A stretch of 64,000 nt of DNA from JASHPR01 sp963749145. GTDB lineage: Bacteria > Actinomycetota > Actinomycetes > Streptosporangiales > Streptosporangiaceae. The notes beneath the pieces were generated by a model. That model did no database searches, had not been told where the DNA came from, and saw nothing but the letters and a program-made list of their open reading frames with translations. The position numbers and the translations under genes were made by a program. Positions 52,736 to 62,014 of this stretch are shown here, piece after piece; within the stretch, counting starts at the first letter, position 1; each line of letters begins with the position of its first letter. Where the stretch lies: the NCBI GenBank assembly GCA_963749145.1, contig CAVVLN010000002.1, positions 248,001-312,000 on the forward strand. Reading direction: 5' to 3'.

Positions 52736-53494
52736 ATGAGTACCTTGCAAAATACCCCGATCCGATTGGCAGGTCCGCGTTCGCTACTTCTTCTCGGAGA
52801 TACGCTAGTCCTAGACCGTTGGAGATGGCTTAAATCCCGTCTTCCATCTGCGCCCGCATCGCTCGTTGACGTCGGATGCGGGAACGGTTGGCTTGCTATC
52901 AATTGTGCTAGTTTGGGCCACCATGCCCTTGGACTCGGATGGGATGGGCCTGATATCAAAAAGGCAAAGAAGCGAGCCGCAGCATTTGGTTACGATATAC
53001 GTTTCGAAGTGCAGGATATTCGTATGCTGTCAACCAGGTATGACTTGAAGGAGCGTTTTGACGTCGCGACGTGCTTCGAGGCCATCGAACACGTTATAGA
53101 TGATGCGGCGGTCATGCGATCCTTGGCAAGCATGCTTCGACCTGGCGGTCGGCTTGTTCTCACTACACCGAACCAAGAATACATTCCAATGGATTCTGGT
53201 GACGCTGGACCATTTAGTGTGGTCGAAGACGGACAACATGTACGCAAAGGCTATACACCTGAGAGACTCAGCTATCTTACTGAACAGGCGGACCTCGAGG
53301 TGACAGAAATTGGATTCTGTTCTGGCTGGTCAAGCCAAAAAGTAACCACTCTCTTGCGTGGTCTGACTCGTCGAATTGGTTATGGGCCAGCTTGGGCTCT
53401 TACGCTTCCCCTTCGCGTAGTTCCTCCACTATTGGATAATCAGGATCAGGCATATCCGCCGTACTCGATCTGTATGGTGGCGACAAAGGTTTAG
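52736..53494 (+). CDS. class I SAM-dependent methyltransferase, low GC
   Basis: ATG 52736 gives 252 residues. Motif I is SLVDVGCGNGWLAINCASLG. The acceptor side shows ATCFEAIEHVIDDAAVM and SMLRPGGRLVLTTPNQEYIP. PNQEYIP and EYG-like elements resemble sugar or ubiquinone-type O-methyltransferases. Third codon positions are noticeably AT-richer than in chromosomal genes, so the gene is likely acquired. No neighbour is cotranscribed; it starts about 100 bp after an IS630 relic. Confidence 0.88.
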   Translation: MSTLQNTPIRLAGPRSLLLLGDTLVLDRWRWLKSRLPSAPASLVDVGCGNGWLAINCASLGHHALGLGWDGPDIKKAKKRAAAFGYDIRFEVQDIRMLSTRYDLKERFDVATCFEAIEHVIDDAAVMRSLASMLRPGGRLVLTTPNQEYIPMDSGDAGPFSVVEDGQHVRKGYTPERLSYLTEQADLEVTEIGFCSGWSSQKVTTLLRGLTRRIGYGPAWALTLPLRVVPPLLDNQDQAYPPYSICMVATKV

Positions 53495-54425
53495 TTTCGA
53501 TCCAGTTGCGCTGTTATGTGCTGACCCCTGTAGTGACAGGTGGCGAAACTGGGGCAAGCTGACCCTGGGAGGCGCCCGGGAAGGGGGAGTGGCATCAAGA
53601 TGGACTTGGTGGCGTCGTCCATCGCAACCAAGTCCGTCCGGGCAATAATCGAGGCACTGATCTACGGGCCGCCGCCCGAAGGTGCTGGTCGGCTCTGACC
53701 AAGCCATAATGCAGTGGAAGATCCCGGACCTGACCTGGCTCCGGAAGGCGATTCGGCGACCAGATCCGCCACCGTTTGTCTCGGCCATCGGAACCCTCGA
53801 GCAGGCTCGGCGTCTTGCCTGGCGACTAGGGCCAGCAGCGCCAGCGCGGAGGCGGCCCGCTTGTCAAGGTTACGCTTTTCCCAGTGCGGCCACCATCGCG
53901 CTCGCGGGGCTGACCGGCGCCTCCTCAGCGCCGGATCGTCCTAGACGATTCTCGACTTGCCAGGCGGGCGTAGTCATGCCCGGTACACACCATGGCGGCC
54001 TGCTCAACCGCGCCGACACCACCAGCGTCACCTTGCAGATCACCGACACCAGCTGAATGACGGTGTCAGGCTAGCCACCCATCAGCCACGACCGTGGAGG
54101 CCACCGCCCGCCGGCCAGCACACCGGTCTGCCGACCAAGTGGTCAAACCTGACTGGAAGAACGCCAGCCTTCTCGGCCGTCAATCTCTGCATGTCGAGAA
54201 AGATGCCGTATAGAAGGCGCTGACGGGGAAGATCGTTACAGCCAGGGCGCCATCGAGCTAGATGTCGAGACATTGTTGTCAAAGGTCCGAGTCGTTTCGC
54301 CAGTGCCGACAAAGGGACAGAATCCCGACCGTGGGGAAGAGTCTGGCCGCGCCGCTGGTTGCGAGCGGGGCTATGTTGTCGAAACTTATCAGTAACTGAG
54401 CGCAGTCACATATGCTCTCTGTGTG
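53495..54425. other. 930-bp gap without a supported gene
   Basis: Several overlapping small frames exist but none has a family, codon pattern or ribosome site. An expressed gene here seems unlikely. The block probably consists of shuffled leftovers, since it ends at a dehydrogenase relic. Confidence 0.4.
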
Positions 54426-54575
54426 ATGGTGCATCTACGACTTGCGGCGCCAGGGGCCGGCCACCTTGGCGTGTCGCACGTCGCTTGCACGGCCGAGTTC
54501 GGCTTTGACGTCTCGCTTGTTAGCACCGATGCTGCCGGAACGGCATCCTATATGCAAGCGACCTCCGTTCCATGA
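54426..54575 (+). pseudogene. UDP-sugar dehydrogenase N-terminal relic 2
   Basis: The 49 residues include LAAPGAGHLGVSHVACTAEF, then GFDVSLVSTDA. This is the G-x-G-H-L-G variant of the UDP-glucose/GDP-mannose dehydrogenase NAD-binding turn with the expected acid after the second strand (TD). The frame stops after ATSVP. It ends about 90 bp before the flippase, as relic 1 ends one base before a methyltransferase. Confidence 0.5.
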
Positions 54576-54667
54576 GCCACGCTCGTTCAATCGAGTCGGT
54601 CGTCGGCTTGAAATACGGGGATTGATGTGTGTTGCACAGACGGGCGCGTCACATGACGAGGAGATGA

Positions 54668-56098
54668 ATGAGCGCAACGCGGGTGAGCGGGGCAGTTCGT
54701 CCGGTGACGCAACCGCGAAGGACACCAGATCGGGCACTCAGGAGTACGTTTACCGCGAACATAGCCCTGGCAGTCTTGGCGGCCGCAACGGGAGTTATTT
54801 CCGCTCGGCTCCTGCACCCTGCGGGCGAAGGCGAGTTGGCGGCGATCCAGACCTGGCCGCTTCTCCTGGGAGCGCTGACCATGCTTGGTCTCGACACGGC
54901 GCTCGTCTACTTCATCGCGCGCCAGCCTGAGAGAGGCAGACAGCTTACGTCAACAGCCGTCCTCATCGGTCTCCTGTCTTCTTTGCTCGTGGGTGCCGTG
55001 GCATGGTTCGCATTGCCACTTGCTCTCCGTGCGCAACCGCCGCAAGTAGTATCGGCAGCGCGTGTGTTCCTTTTGATCGGAGGGATTTACGCGGTGGTTG
55101 GCATTCCCCACGGATCATTGCGAGGTGCCCAGTCGTTCACCGCGTGGAACCTCTTTCGTATTGCTCCCGGCCTTGCATGGCTGTGCATGCTTCTTACTTC
55201 CGGGCTCCTAGGACACCCCAACGCTATCCCACTTTCCCGATGGTTCCTAATGGGGAATCTCGTCTGTGGTCTTCCCTTCCTCGTTGTCGTCAATCGGAAA
55301 CTACAGGGGCCGTTGAAGCCTGACGCTAGGTTCGCGCCTGAAATGCTGCGATACGGTCTTCCCTCAGCGATAACGTCGATTCCGCTGACAATAAACCTTC
55401 GATTGGATCAGCTGCTAATCATTGCATTTCTTCCATCTCGGTTACTGGGTCTTTACGTTGTGGCGGTATCTTGGAGTGCTGGGGTCGCGCCGTTGCTGCA
55501 AGCCCTGGGGGTTGTCTTGTTCCCCCACGTGTCGGCTGAACGGGATACGGGCCGTCAGGGGCACTTGCTAGCCATGGCGTTGCAGAGCGGGGCGCTCCTC
55601 GCAGCGGCGACGTCGGTGCCGTTCATGCTGCTCGCGCCATTCGCCCTGCCGTTGGTCTTCGGCTCAAGCTTCGCTCCGTCTATCCCTTGCGCACTCGTGC
55701 TGGTCCCGGCTGGTGCCATCCTTGCATGGGCAAGAATCGCTGAGGCGGGATTGCAAGGCCTCGGACGTCCGACCATCGTCCTGATCGCCGAAGCGGTGGC
55801 AGCCGGGGTCACTCTCGCAGCATTGCCGGTACTTCTCCACGCTTATGGCATCTTTGGTGCCGCTGTAGCCTCCCTGCTCGGCTATTCAACGATTGCGGTA
55901 TTTACTCTCGTCACCATTAGACGCTCGACCCACCAGCGAGTCCGCTCGCTAGTGATACCAACCTGGCCGGTCACGAAATCGCTATTTGCCCGGAGCGTCT
56001 CCCTTCTTCCGGGACGCCACCGTTCTCCGGGTCGCCATCGCTGTCCGAGAGGTCCGCATCATTTTTCAGGTCGGCACAGTCTGCGAGGTTTGGGTTGA
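54668..56098 (+). CDS. polysaccharide flippase, Wzx/MATE-like
   Basis: The start is ATG 54668 behind GAGGAGA. The 476-residue protein has 12 to 13 membrane helices. N-terminal FTANIALAVLAAATGVISAR and LLHPAGEGELAAIQTWPLL are typical of the MOP superfamily (Wzx/RfbX). A conserved basic/aromatic loop lies near RFAPEMLRYGLPSAITSIPL. It should flip undecaprenyl-linked sugar repeat units across the membrane. The C-terminal 40 residues are His/Arg-rich. Its stop overlaps a TTG start of the next gene (TTGA). Confidence 0.9.
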   Translation: MSATRVSGAVRPVTQPRRTPDRALRSTFTANIALAVLAAATGVISARLLHPAGEGELAAIQTWPLLLGALTMLGLDTALVYFIARQPERGRQLTSTAVLIGLLSSLLVGAVAWFALPLALRAQPPQVVSAARVFLLIGGIYAVVGIPHGSLRGAQSFTAWNLFRIAPGLAWLCMLLTSGLLGHPNAIPLSRWFLMGNLVCGLPFLVVVNRKLQGPLKPDARFAPEMLRYGLPSAITSIPLTINLRLDQLLIIAFLPSRLLGLYVVAVSWSAGVAPLLQALGVVLFPHVSAERDTGRQGHLLAMALQSGALLAAATSVPFMLLAPFALPLVFGSSFAPSIPCALVLVPAGAILAWARIAEAGLQGLGRPTIVLIAEAVAAGVTLAALPVLLHAYGIFGAAVASLLGYSTIAVFTLVTIRRSTHQRVRSLVIPTWPVTKSLFARSVSLLPGRHRSPGRHRCPRGPHHFSGRHSLRGLG

Positions 56099-57246
56099 GT
56101 GAAGATCTGAGGGTCACAGTCCTCAGCCCGTACCCGTTCCATATGGTGGATCAGGCTCGTCAGCTGCACCAGGCAAGGGTTCTCGAGCGCATGGTCACGG
56201 CCGTTCCGCGCAGTCGCGTCGGCCTGCCCAGAGAACTGGTAAGAACCCGGCTCCGCTGGAGTGGCTTCCGGCGGATGCTCCGTCATGCAGTGCCGTGTGC
56301 CGACCCGATGCTCAGCCGAGAGGTAATCCGCGATTTCGATCAGTGGGCCGCTTCCCACCTCGGTGAGCCCTCGGTGGTTAATGGTCTATCGGGGTTCGCT
56401 ACGGGGACTCTCTCTCGAGCAGCAGCTCGCGGTGTTACCGTCTTCTGCGATCGTGGCTCGTGGCACATACTTGAACAGCAGCGTGTCTTGGACGAGGAAG
56501 CGGACCGGATAGGTGCTCCTCGAGCGCATTTCGATTCGTTTATCGTCGAAAGAGAGCTGCGCGAGTATCAGCTGGCTAACCGAATTCTGGTTCCGTCTGA
56601 GCAAGCTAGACAGTCGTTCATCCGCCGGGGCGTCGACGCGGGACATCTGATGAAGGTCCCCTACGGTGTCGATATCTCAGCGTTCTCGCTGCCTAACGAA
56701 GGGCGATGCCGCGGTGCTGTTGTTTCGGTCGCTTCGATTGGTCTTCGGAAGGGCCATCACCATCTGATCCAGGCGTTCCGCATGTTGAACACGCGGAATG
56801 CCAGCCTTACGCTGGTCGGGCCCGTCACCCCGGGGTGGGACAAGCGCCTTCACTTGGATCAGGCCGGGGTGCGAACGACGGGCCCGGTCGGCCGCGGTCG
56901 CGTAATCGAAGAACTCCAACGGGCGTCAGTCTTCGTACTTGCATCAATTGAAGAAGGCCTAGCGCTGGTCATCGCTCAAGCGATGGCGTGTGGCCTGCCG
57001 ATCATTGCGACGGAGGCCACTGGGATCCGAGAGCTCATTACTGACGGGGTGGAAGGAATCGCGGTGCCGACCCCCCCGGATGCTCAGGCTCTAGCCGAAG
57101 CGATGGACTGCTTGTTGTCGGATACCGATAGAGCCGAAGCGATGGGCATGGCCGCCCGGCGCAAAGTCGAGTCGTTCGGAGGATGGGACCGTTATGGTCG
57201 CCAACTGGTGGCAGCTCTCCGCGAAGGGCGGTCTGGACCGTCATGA
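56095..57246 (+). CDS. GT4-family glycosyltransferase
   Basis: TTG 56095 overlaps the flippase stop codon and gives 383 residues. The acceptor domain begins LRVTVLSPYPFHMVDQARQL. The donor side has KVPYGVDISAFSLPNEGRC and the E-x7-E motif in SIEEGLALVIAQAMACGLPI. IATEATGIRELITDG completes the nucleotide-sugar site. Retaining GT4 enzymes of this kind add one sugar to a lipid-linked chain. Its stop overlaps the ATG of a small downstream gene (ATGA). Confidence 0.93.
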   Translation: MSEDLRVTVLSPYPFHMVDQARQLHQARVLERMVTAVPRSRVGLPRELVRTRLRWSGFRRMLRHAVPCADPMLSREVIRDFDQWAASHLGEPSVVNGLSGFATGTLSRAAARGVTVFCDRGSWHILEQQRVLDEEADRIGAPRAHFDSFIVERELREYQLANRILVPSEQARQSFIRRGVDAGHLMKVPYGVDISAFSLPNEGRCRGAVVSVASIGLRKGHHHLIQAFRMLNTRNASLTLVGPVTPGWDKRLHLDQAGVRTTGPVGRGRVIEELQRASVFVLASIEEGLALVIAQAMACGLPIIATEATGIRELITDGVEGIAVPTPPDAQALAEAMDCLLSDTDRAEAMGMAARRKVESFGGWDRYGRQLVAALREGRSGPS

Positions 57247-57632
57247 GTCGCGCACAGTCGAGGATCGTGATAGTCTACGTCTATTTAGTAGCAAGTTCAG
57301 TTTTTGCCAACTGGCCGGCCGGTCATCAGTCGAAGCGCCCAAATTCTTCCTATACGAGTACTGCCTCGCCAAAGCGTTCGATCAGAGGTTCGGGGCCATC
57401 GGCATGTCCCAGTAGCTGCTATATTTGTTATTTCCGAGGCTCATCCGACGAGACGCAAGTTAGATGCTACGCAAAAGGTGAAATCGGTGTGTTTGCCGAT
57501 GCTACTGCAGAATGTCCACTGAGTGCCGTAGCCGACTGCCGAGATGCAGCGCGGCAACTCTTGGTAGAGAACGAAATCGCTGTAACGGCCTACATTATCG
57601 GAACGGCGGTCGTCGCCGTGAGTTATCAATGA
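57243..57632 (+). CDS. small Cys-containing protein of unknown function, translationally coupled
   Basis: The 129-residue frame starts with ATG 57243, which overlaps the stop of the glycosyltransferase (ATGA). It ends in TGA 57630-57632, overlapping the ATG of the next gene at 57629, so both ends are coupled. It begins with a hydrophobic stretch (IVIVYVYLVASSVFANW) and has seven Cys residues, with a central PSSCYICYF. I do not recognise a family. Coupling on both sides argues that it is real; the codon use is not strongly biased, so some doubt remains. Confidence 0.5.
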   Translation: MSRAQSRIVIVYVYLVASSVFANWPAGHQSKRPNSSYTSTASPKRSIRGSGPSACPSSCYICYFRGSSDETQVRCYAKGEIGVFADATAECPLSAVADCRDAARQLLVENEIAVTAYIIGTAVVAVSYQ

Positions 57633-58603
57633 AGCGCATGGCTCGAATAGTTGTCGTCGGGAGATGGGAGAAAGCCGGGTTACGCGATTCCCTAGTCAAC
57701 GCCTTTAGGCATTCTGGATGCGCCATAGATGTACTCGATTTGGGCCCGTGGAGTCCAGCCTGGCTTGCATCAGCCGCGATTAGACAACCGATACTCGCTG
57801 TCGGATTCCGCCGCGAGTTCCGCCGACGAGCCGACGTCTTGGCAGAGAATGGACCCACTGACTTCGTCTTGGTCTTCAAGGGTACACTGCTCAACGCGCG
57901 TTCGATAGACTACCTCCGTTCTCGATTCGACAGTCCGGTCGTGTGCTGGAATCCCGATAGCCCGTTCGATTTTGCAATCTCGAATTGCGGAGCAGGGATT
58001 CCTCAAACGATCGGAGCCTACGACGCGTATATCACATGGGCCGATGATGTGGCGGAGCGTCTGAGCGCATTTGCCTCCCGAGTGTTTGTGATTCCTTTCG
58101 CTTGGGACCCCGAGATCATGCGACCAACACCAGGCCATGGAGTGGCTGCGGGCCGTATTGTTTTCATCGGCACTGGAACTAGGGAGCGGAGCGCTTTGCT
58201 GCAAAGGCTGACGCACCTGCGCCCTATGGCCTTTGGCGCTTGTTGGCCAAAGATTGAGGGAGTTGACATTCGGCCCCCTGTCCGTGGATTGGAATTCTGT
58301 AAAATCGTGGGTGAAGCCAAATGGAATCTTAATCTGCTGCGTCCTCAGAATGCACTGTCACACAATATGCGGACCTTCGAATTGGTCGGCGCCGGAGGAA
58401 CCCAGGTGGCTCCGCAGACGGACGACTACCGAAAATTTCTTGGCGATGACAGCCGAACGGTCCTCTTCCACGGCATGGAGGAACTCGATTCCATCCTCCG
58501 GTCGGATCCAGATGAACGAGCTCCTCGGCTGCCAGCCTTGCTTGATGGTCACACCTATACCGATCGGGCGCGCCAATTCTTGGCCGACCTCACGGGTTTG
58601 TAA
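57629..58603 (+). CDS. CgeB-like glycosyltransferase
   Basis: ATG 57629 gives 324 residues. The layout fits the CgeB/DUF3880 plus glycosyltransferase 1_2 type. An N-terminal Rossmann half includes RMARIVVVGRWEKAGLRDSL and FVLVFKGTLLNARSIDYLRS. A C-terminal donor half has GEAKWNLNLLRPQNALSHNM, then FELVGAGGTQVAPQ. Members decorate spore or surface polysaccharides. The start overlaps the stop of the small Cys gene, so the enzyme is coexpressed with the flippase group. Confidence 0.85.
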   Translation: MKRMARIVVVGRWEKAGLRDSLVNAFRHSGCAIDVLDLGPWSPAWLASAAIRQPILAVGFRREFRRRADVLAENGPTDFVLVFKGTLLNARSIDYLRSRFDSPVVCWNPDSPFDFAISNCGAGIPQTIGAYDAYITWADDVAERLSAFASRVFVIPFAWDPEIMRPTPGHGVAAGRIVFIGTGTRERSALLQRLTHLRPMAFGACWPKIEGVDIRPPVRGLEFCKIVGEAKWNLNLLRPQNALSHNMRTFELVGAGGTQVAPQTDDYRKFLGDDSRTVLFHGMEELDSILRSDPDERAPRLPALLDGHTYTDRARQFLADLTGL

Positions 58604-58819
58604 TGTGCTCCCAAATCTGATCACCCACTAAGCGCTGTCTGCCAAAGGTCACGATAAGGGCAACATCGGCGATAGAGCGGTATTTACGTGATCTGTCTGA
58701 CTCGGACAGTGCAGCCGATCAAGGTGTTTGCAGAATGCGCAAGCACTGGTATCTTACGCAAACGGCCAGGCGCGGATGAGCTCGGCCCACGGCGGGTCGG
58801 TCTGATAACATGGGGCCTC

Positions 58820-59515
58820 ATGGAAACCGCGCGCTGGGAGGAAGCCCAGAAGAACGAATTGACCATTTGGCAACATACCGTGAATGATGTTGCTGACGTT
58901 TTTGCCGAGATTGCGGAGGCTGCCACCCTGGTCCGCTTTGGCAAGAAACACGGCCTAGCGGCCGACGCAGCTGTCGTGGAGCTGGGTATCGGACCTATGG
59001 GGGTTGGATGGGCGGCGTTTGCCTCAGCTACGAGGGCCATAGGCGTTGACCCTTTGCCACGGCTCACGATTGCTACGGGTGATGACAGTGTTGACCGATT
59101 CGTCGTCGATATCCAGCGGCGGACCGAGTTCCTTCAGGCTGATGCGACCCAGCGGCTCCCGCTCGATGACGGTAGTTTCGATTTGATCGTTTGCGACAAT
59201 GTCGTTGATCATACCCAGGATCCTAAGGCGATCTTGGCCGAAGGCCGACGCATTATTCGATCCGATGGCCGTTTGCTCTTCGGTGTGAACGTGTTCTCAA
59301 CCGTTGGACGTCTGAAGTGGCGCCAAGTGACCTGCCGCCTGCATCCTCGGAGCGCCAATGTCCTGTGCCACCCGCACTCGTTCGTTGAGAGCGACCTTGG
59401 CGGGCTCCTATCGAGTGCCGGCTGGGAGATACTCGTGAGGGATGATCACCCAGGTGCCCGGCAGCGTCTCACGGGGCGTGCCTACCGTGTCCGGGTGGTT
59501 GCACGACCCATCTGA
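58820..59515 (+). CDS. class I SAM-dependent methyltransferase
   Basis: ATG 58820 (METARWEEAQKNELTIWQ) is the preferred start and gives 231 residues; an upstream GTG at 58688 would add 44 residues that lack a fold. Motif I is AVVELGIGPMGVGWAAFASA, the acidic loop VDPLPRL, motif II FDLIVCDNVVDHTQDPKAIL, then RRIIRSDGRLLFGVNVFSTV. The C-terminus CHPHSFVESDLGGLLSSAGW is typical of sugar-cluster methyltransferases. It is separated by 216 bp from the CgeB-like gene. Confidence 0.85.
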   Translation: METARWEEAQKNELTIWQHTVNDVADVFAEIAEAATLVRFGKKHGLAADAAVVELGIGPMGVGWAAFASATRAIGVDPLPRLTIATGDDSVDRFVVDIQRRTEFLQADATQRLPLDDGSFDLIVCDNVVDHTQDPKAILAEGRRIIRSDGRLLFGVNVFSTVGRLKWRQVTCRLHPRSANVLCHPHSFVESDLGGLLSSAGWEILVRDDHPGARQRLTGRAYRVRVVARPI

Positions 59516-59555
59516 CTGTAATTCTTAACTTAACGGTCGATGCGGAGTACTGATC

Positions 59556-59630
59556 ATGGGCGTAGGCCGTGTCGGCTACGCATCGTCTAATGTCACCTGC
59601 CTGCAGGTAGCTAAAGGCGGTTGCACCTGA
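59556..59630 (+). pseudogene. possible third nucleotide-sugar dehydrogenase start relic
   Basis: Twenty-four residues begin MGVGRVGYASSNVTCLQVAK. They fit the G-x-G-x-V-G turn of the UDP-glucose dehydrogenase family and end after GGCT. The match is short; it is noted because two better relics occur in the same island. The next 340 bp to 59970 hold no recognised gene. Confidence 0.25.
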
Positions 59631-59970
59631 TCAGCGAGCTGCATGTTGGCATGTCGGTGATGGCCATGCTCATCACCGCGAGCTGGAAGCTAGGGGTGTG
59701 TTGACTGTGAAGCACGTGGAGACCATCGCCGTGGCGGACCGGAACACGCAGCTCAAGCGCGGACTGTGACACCACTCCTCCAGGTCGCTGGAGCCGCCGT
59801 TGGACTGCCTGTTCGCCAGGAGCAGAAGGCGGTCGTGAAGAGTGAAGGCGGTCGGCGTCAAGGAACCAACTCAGCGTGTCGGAGAGGACGTTAGGGCTAT
59901 CCGACGGCCCAAACGAGACCGTCGAGCGCACGCACGCGGAGTGCAGCAGGTGCAGGCGGGGCCTGGCCAG

Positions 59971-60814
59971 TACTACAGTCCCGTTTCGTGACCTGATCAT
60001 GGCTCACGCTGGGGAGGCCCGGAGCCGGGTCTGGTAGTGGTGGTAGCGGGCGCGGGCCTGGTGCCGGCGCCGCCATCTGGGCCAGGCGTAGCCGAGTTGG
60101 CGGGCGGCATGGCTGATGGGCGCGGTGGCCCAGGTGCAGCAGGCGGCGGGCCTCGGGCACGCTGACCTTGACCATGCCGGGGTCTTCGGGTGGGGGCTCG
60201 TCCGCGCTGGCGGGAAGGATCCCGGTGTTGGCCCAGCCGGCGGGCTGGGTGGCCGTGCCGGGCATGGCAGGGTCTGCGGCCTGTGCTAACGGGGCGGGCG
60301 GCGGCGGCGGCGAGCAGGGCGAGCGCGCACATGGACAGCACGGTGTGCCGGTGTAAGGACGGCCAGAGCCGGACCTGGTGGCCGTCGAAGCCTGCCCGCC
60401 CTTTTGCCTGCTGGTGACACTCTTCCATTGGCCATCTGCGCCCGGACGGGGGACCTGCGCCCGCTCCCGGCGCCTGCCGTCCTGGCACCAGGCTTTCGGC
60501 AGGTAAAGCCGGAAGTCATACAGCGAGCTGCCAGCACGACCGGCGATCCCCGCGCTCAGCGAGCAGCGCGCCGAGGTAAGCGAACGCGGTGAAACGTGAC
60601 CTGGCCTGCGCGAATACCGGCGCGAGCAGGGTGCGCAACTCGTCTTGGAGCACTCCCAGCCGACGGCCATCCTCTACGATGACCGCAGCGGCCACCTGCT
60701 GATCTTGTCTTCTCACAGAGCACGATCATCCAGGTGGCCGTCCCGCGCTCACGCCCAACCCGCCGCTCAGATCATGATCACCCAGACGCCGGCTCACAAA
60801 CTGGGACTGTAGTA
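59971..60814. mobile_element. miniature IS701-like element with terminal inverted repeats
   Basis: Terminal repeats at 59971-59991 (TACTACAGTCCCGTTTCGTG plus A) and 60794-60814 (inverse, 18 of 21 matching) enclose 844 bp. IS701 elements are normally about 1.2-1.4 kb. The inside carries pieces of a transposase gene only. No clear target duplication could be read. Confidence 0.65.
60004..60716 (-). pseudogene. IS701-type transposase, multiply deleted
   Basis: The start (VLQDELRTLLAPVFAQARSR, then FTAFAYLGALLAERGDRRSC), a middle piece (YDFRLYLPKAWCQDGRRRER) and the end (MEECHQQAKGRAGFDGHQVR, then WPRWRRRHQARARYHHYQTR) lie in three different frames. Long inner stretches are missing. The final Trp/Arg-rich motif matches the tails seen at 14.7 and 15.9 kb. 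Confidence 0.6.
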
Positions 60815-60911
60815 CCGGGGGGGTCGGCAGTGCGCACGGAGCGTCTTCAGCGATGGGATGTTACCCGGTCCTAGCAGTACTCGCCTAAATTAGCTACAGG
60901 GCACACCAGAA

Positions 60912-61877
60912 TCAGTGCGGTCTCCCCAGCAGCCAGTTGAAATAGTCATCGGGGTCGAATGGCGCGGGATCGGGTGCGAGGTTCACAGTCAGGGCTCGTT
61001 CGGTAGCATCTCGGAGTGAGTCAGCGTCGCCGACGGTGAATCCGCATAGCGCCGGACCGGCGATCTCCTGGTTCTGGGCGGTGTTGCGGGCGATGACTGG
61101 CTGGCCGTTTACTCGTGCCTCGGCGAGCGGAAAGCCGAACGACTCGAGACCAGGGGGAAAGTAGATTGCTCGGCTTCGGCCCCACAATAGGCGCAGGTCC
61201 GCTTGGGACAGCTTTCCTACAAGTTCGATCCGTGGATGATTCGCGAGATCATCTGGTAGCTCCCCCTTGTCGGCTGTCACGAGCATACGCACCGACGGAT
61301 CGATGTGCTCGTCGACGGCCGTAATCCAGTCCGCAGTGCGTTCGATCATATGCTTATAAGGAGAGAATATTACAGGACACAGGATCAAGGGCTCGCGAGG
61401 CATCTTAGGGATTGAGTCAGGCGAGACAGGGTTTAGGCGTGGAATGATGCGGCGCCGCAAGCTCGGCAGGATGTGGCCGACGCGTTCGGCCATGGCCGTA
61501 GAGGGCGTGACGATCACGTCTGATCGGCGAGCCGCCATACGTACTATCGGTGCCCTATACCTGGTCTCGGGTCGAAGCGAGGGGTGGAGATTGGCCCACT
61601 CCTTGTCTGTCAGGAAGTCCAGGGGGTTACCCAGTCGGGTCCATCGCTCTCCACCAGGCATGAGGAAGCTGAGATTGTTGAGGGCGACCCGTCTGCCTCT
61701 CGTGGGAATGTTCATCTCTCGACGGAGGAGCCATGCAGGCTCAATCCGCCGGAACGCACCTATGAGACGGACGTCCTCACGCCCGCTGCGTGCCAGGTAC
61801 CGATAAAGCTCCTCCCTAAAGCGCCCGGCGCCTCCAGTGGTGCCACCTGCCGCGTCGACGAATACGGTCGCTGTCAC
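60912..61877 (-). CDS. glycosyltransferase (GT1/GT4 superfamily)
   Basis: The 321-residue enzyme begins TATVFVDAAGGTTGGAGRFR, an acceptor-domain start with the GG-x-GRF loop. The donor half includes LILCPVIFSPYKHMIERTAD, RIELVGKLSQADLRLLWGRS, and YFPPGLESFGFPLAEARVNG with the E-x7-E Glu pair. Length is at the short end of the family. It is a minus-strand gene between the IS701 relic and a bi-domain dehydrogenase, and belongs to the right-hand part of the polysaccharide island. Confidence 0.88.
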   Translation of the reverse strand: MTATVFVDAAGGTTGGAGRFREELYRYLARSGREDVRLIGAFRRIEPAWLLRREMNIPTRGRRVALNNLSFLMPGGERWTRLGNPLDFLTDKEWANLHPSLRPETRYRAPIVRMAARRSDVIVTPSTAMAERVGHILPSLRRRIIPRLNPVSPDSIPKMPREPLILCPVIFSPYKHMIERTADWITAVDEHIDPSVRMLVTADKGELPDDLANHPRIELVGKLSQADLRLLWGRSRAIYFPPGLESFGFPLAEARVNGQPVIARNTAQNQEIAGPALCGFTVGDADSLRDATERALTVNLAPDPAPFDPDDYFNWLLGRPH

Positions 61878-62014
61878 GTGCCATCCCTCATCTCATTGAT
61901 ACGCTGGAACTGAACAGACATGGCGGCGAAGGACTCTCCAGGTCCGCTGACAGAAATTCATTAGTAGGTGCAAACTGGACACGCAACCACTCAGGCGTGG
62001 CAGCCATCTGCATC

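Noticed and set aside
53429..54056. overlapping small frames after the 52.7-kb methyltransferase
   Set aside because: No ribosome site, no codon bias and no recognisable motif; treated as non-coding leftovers.
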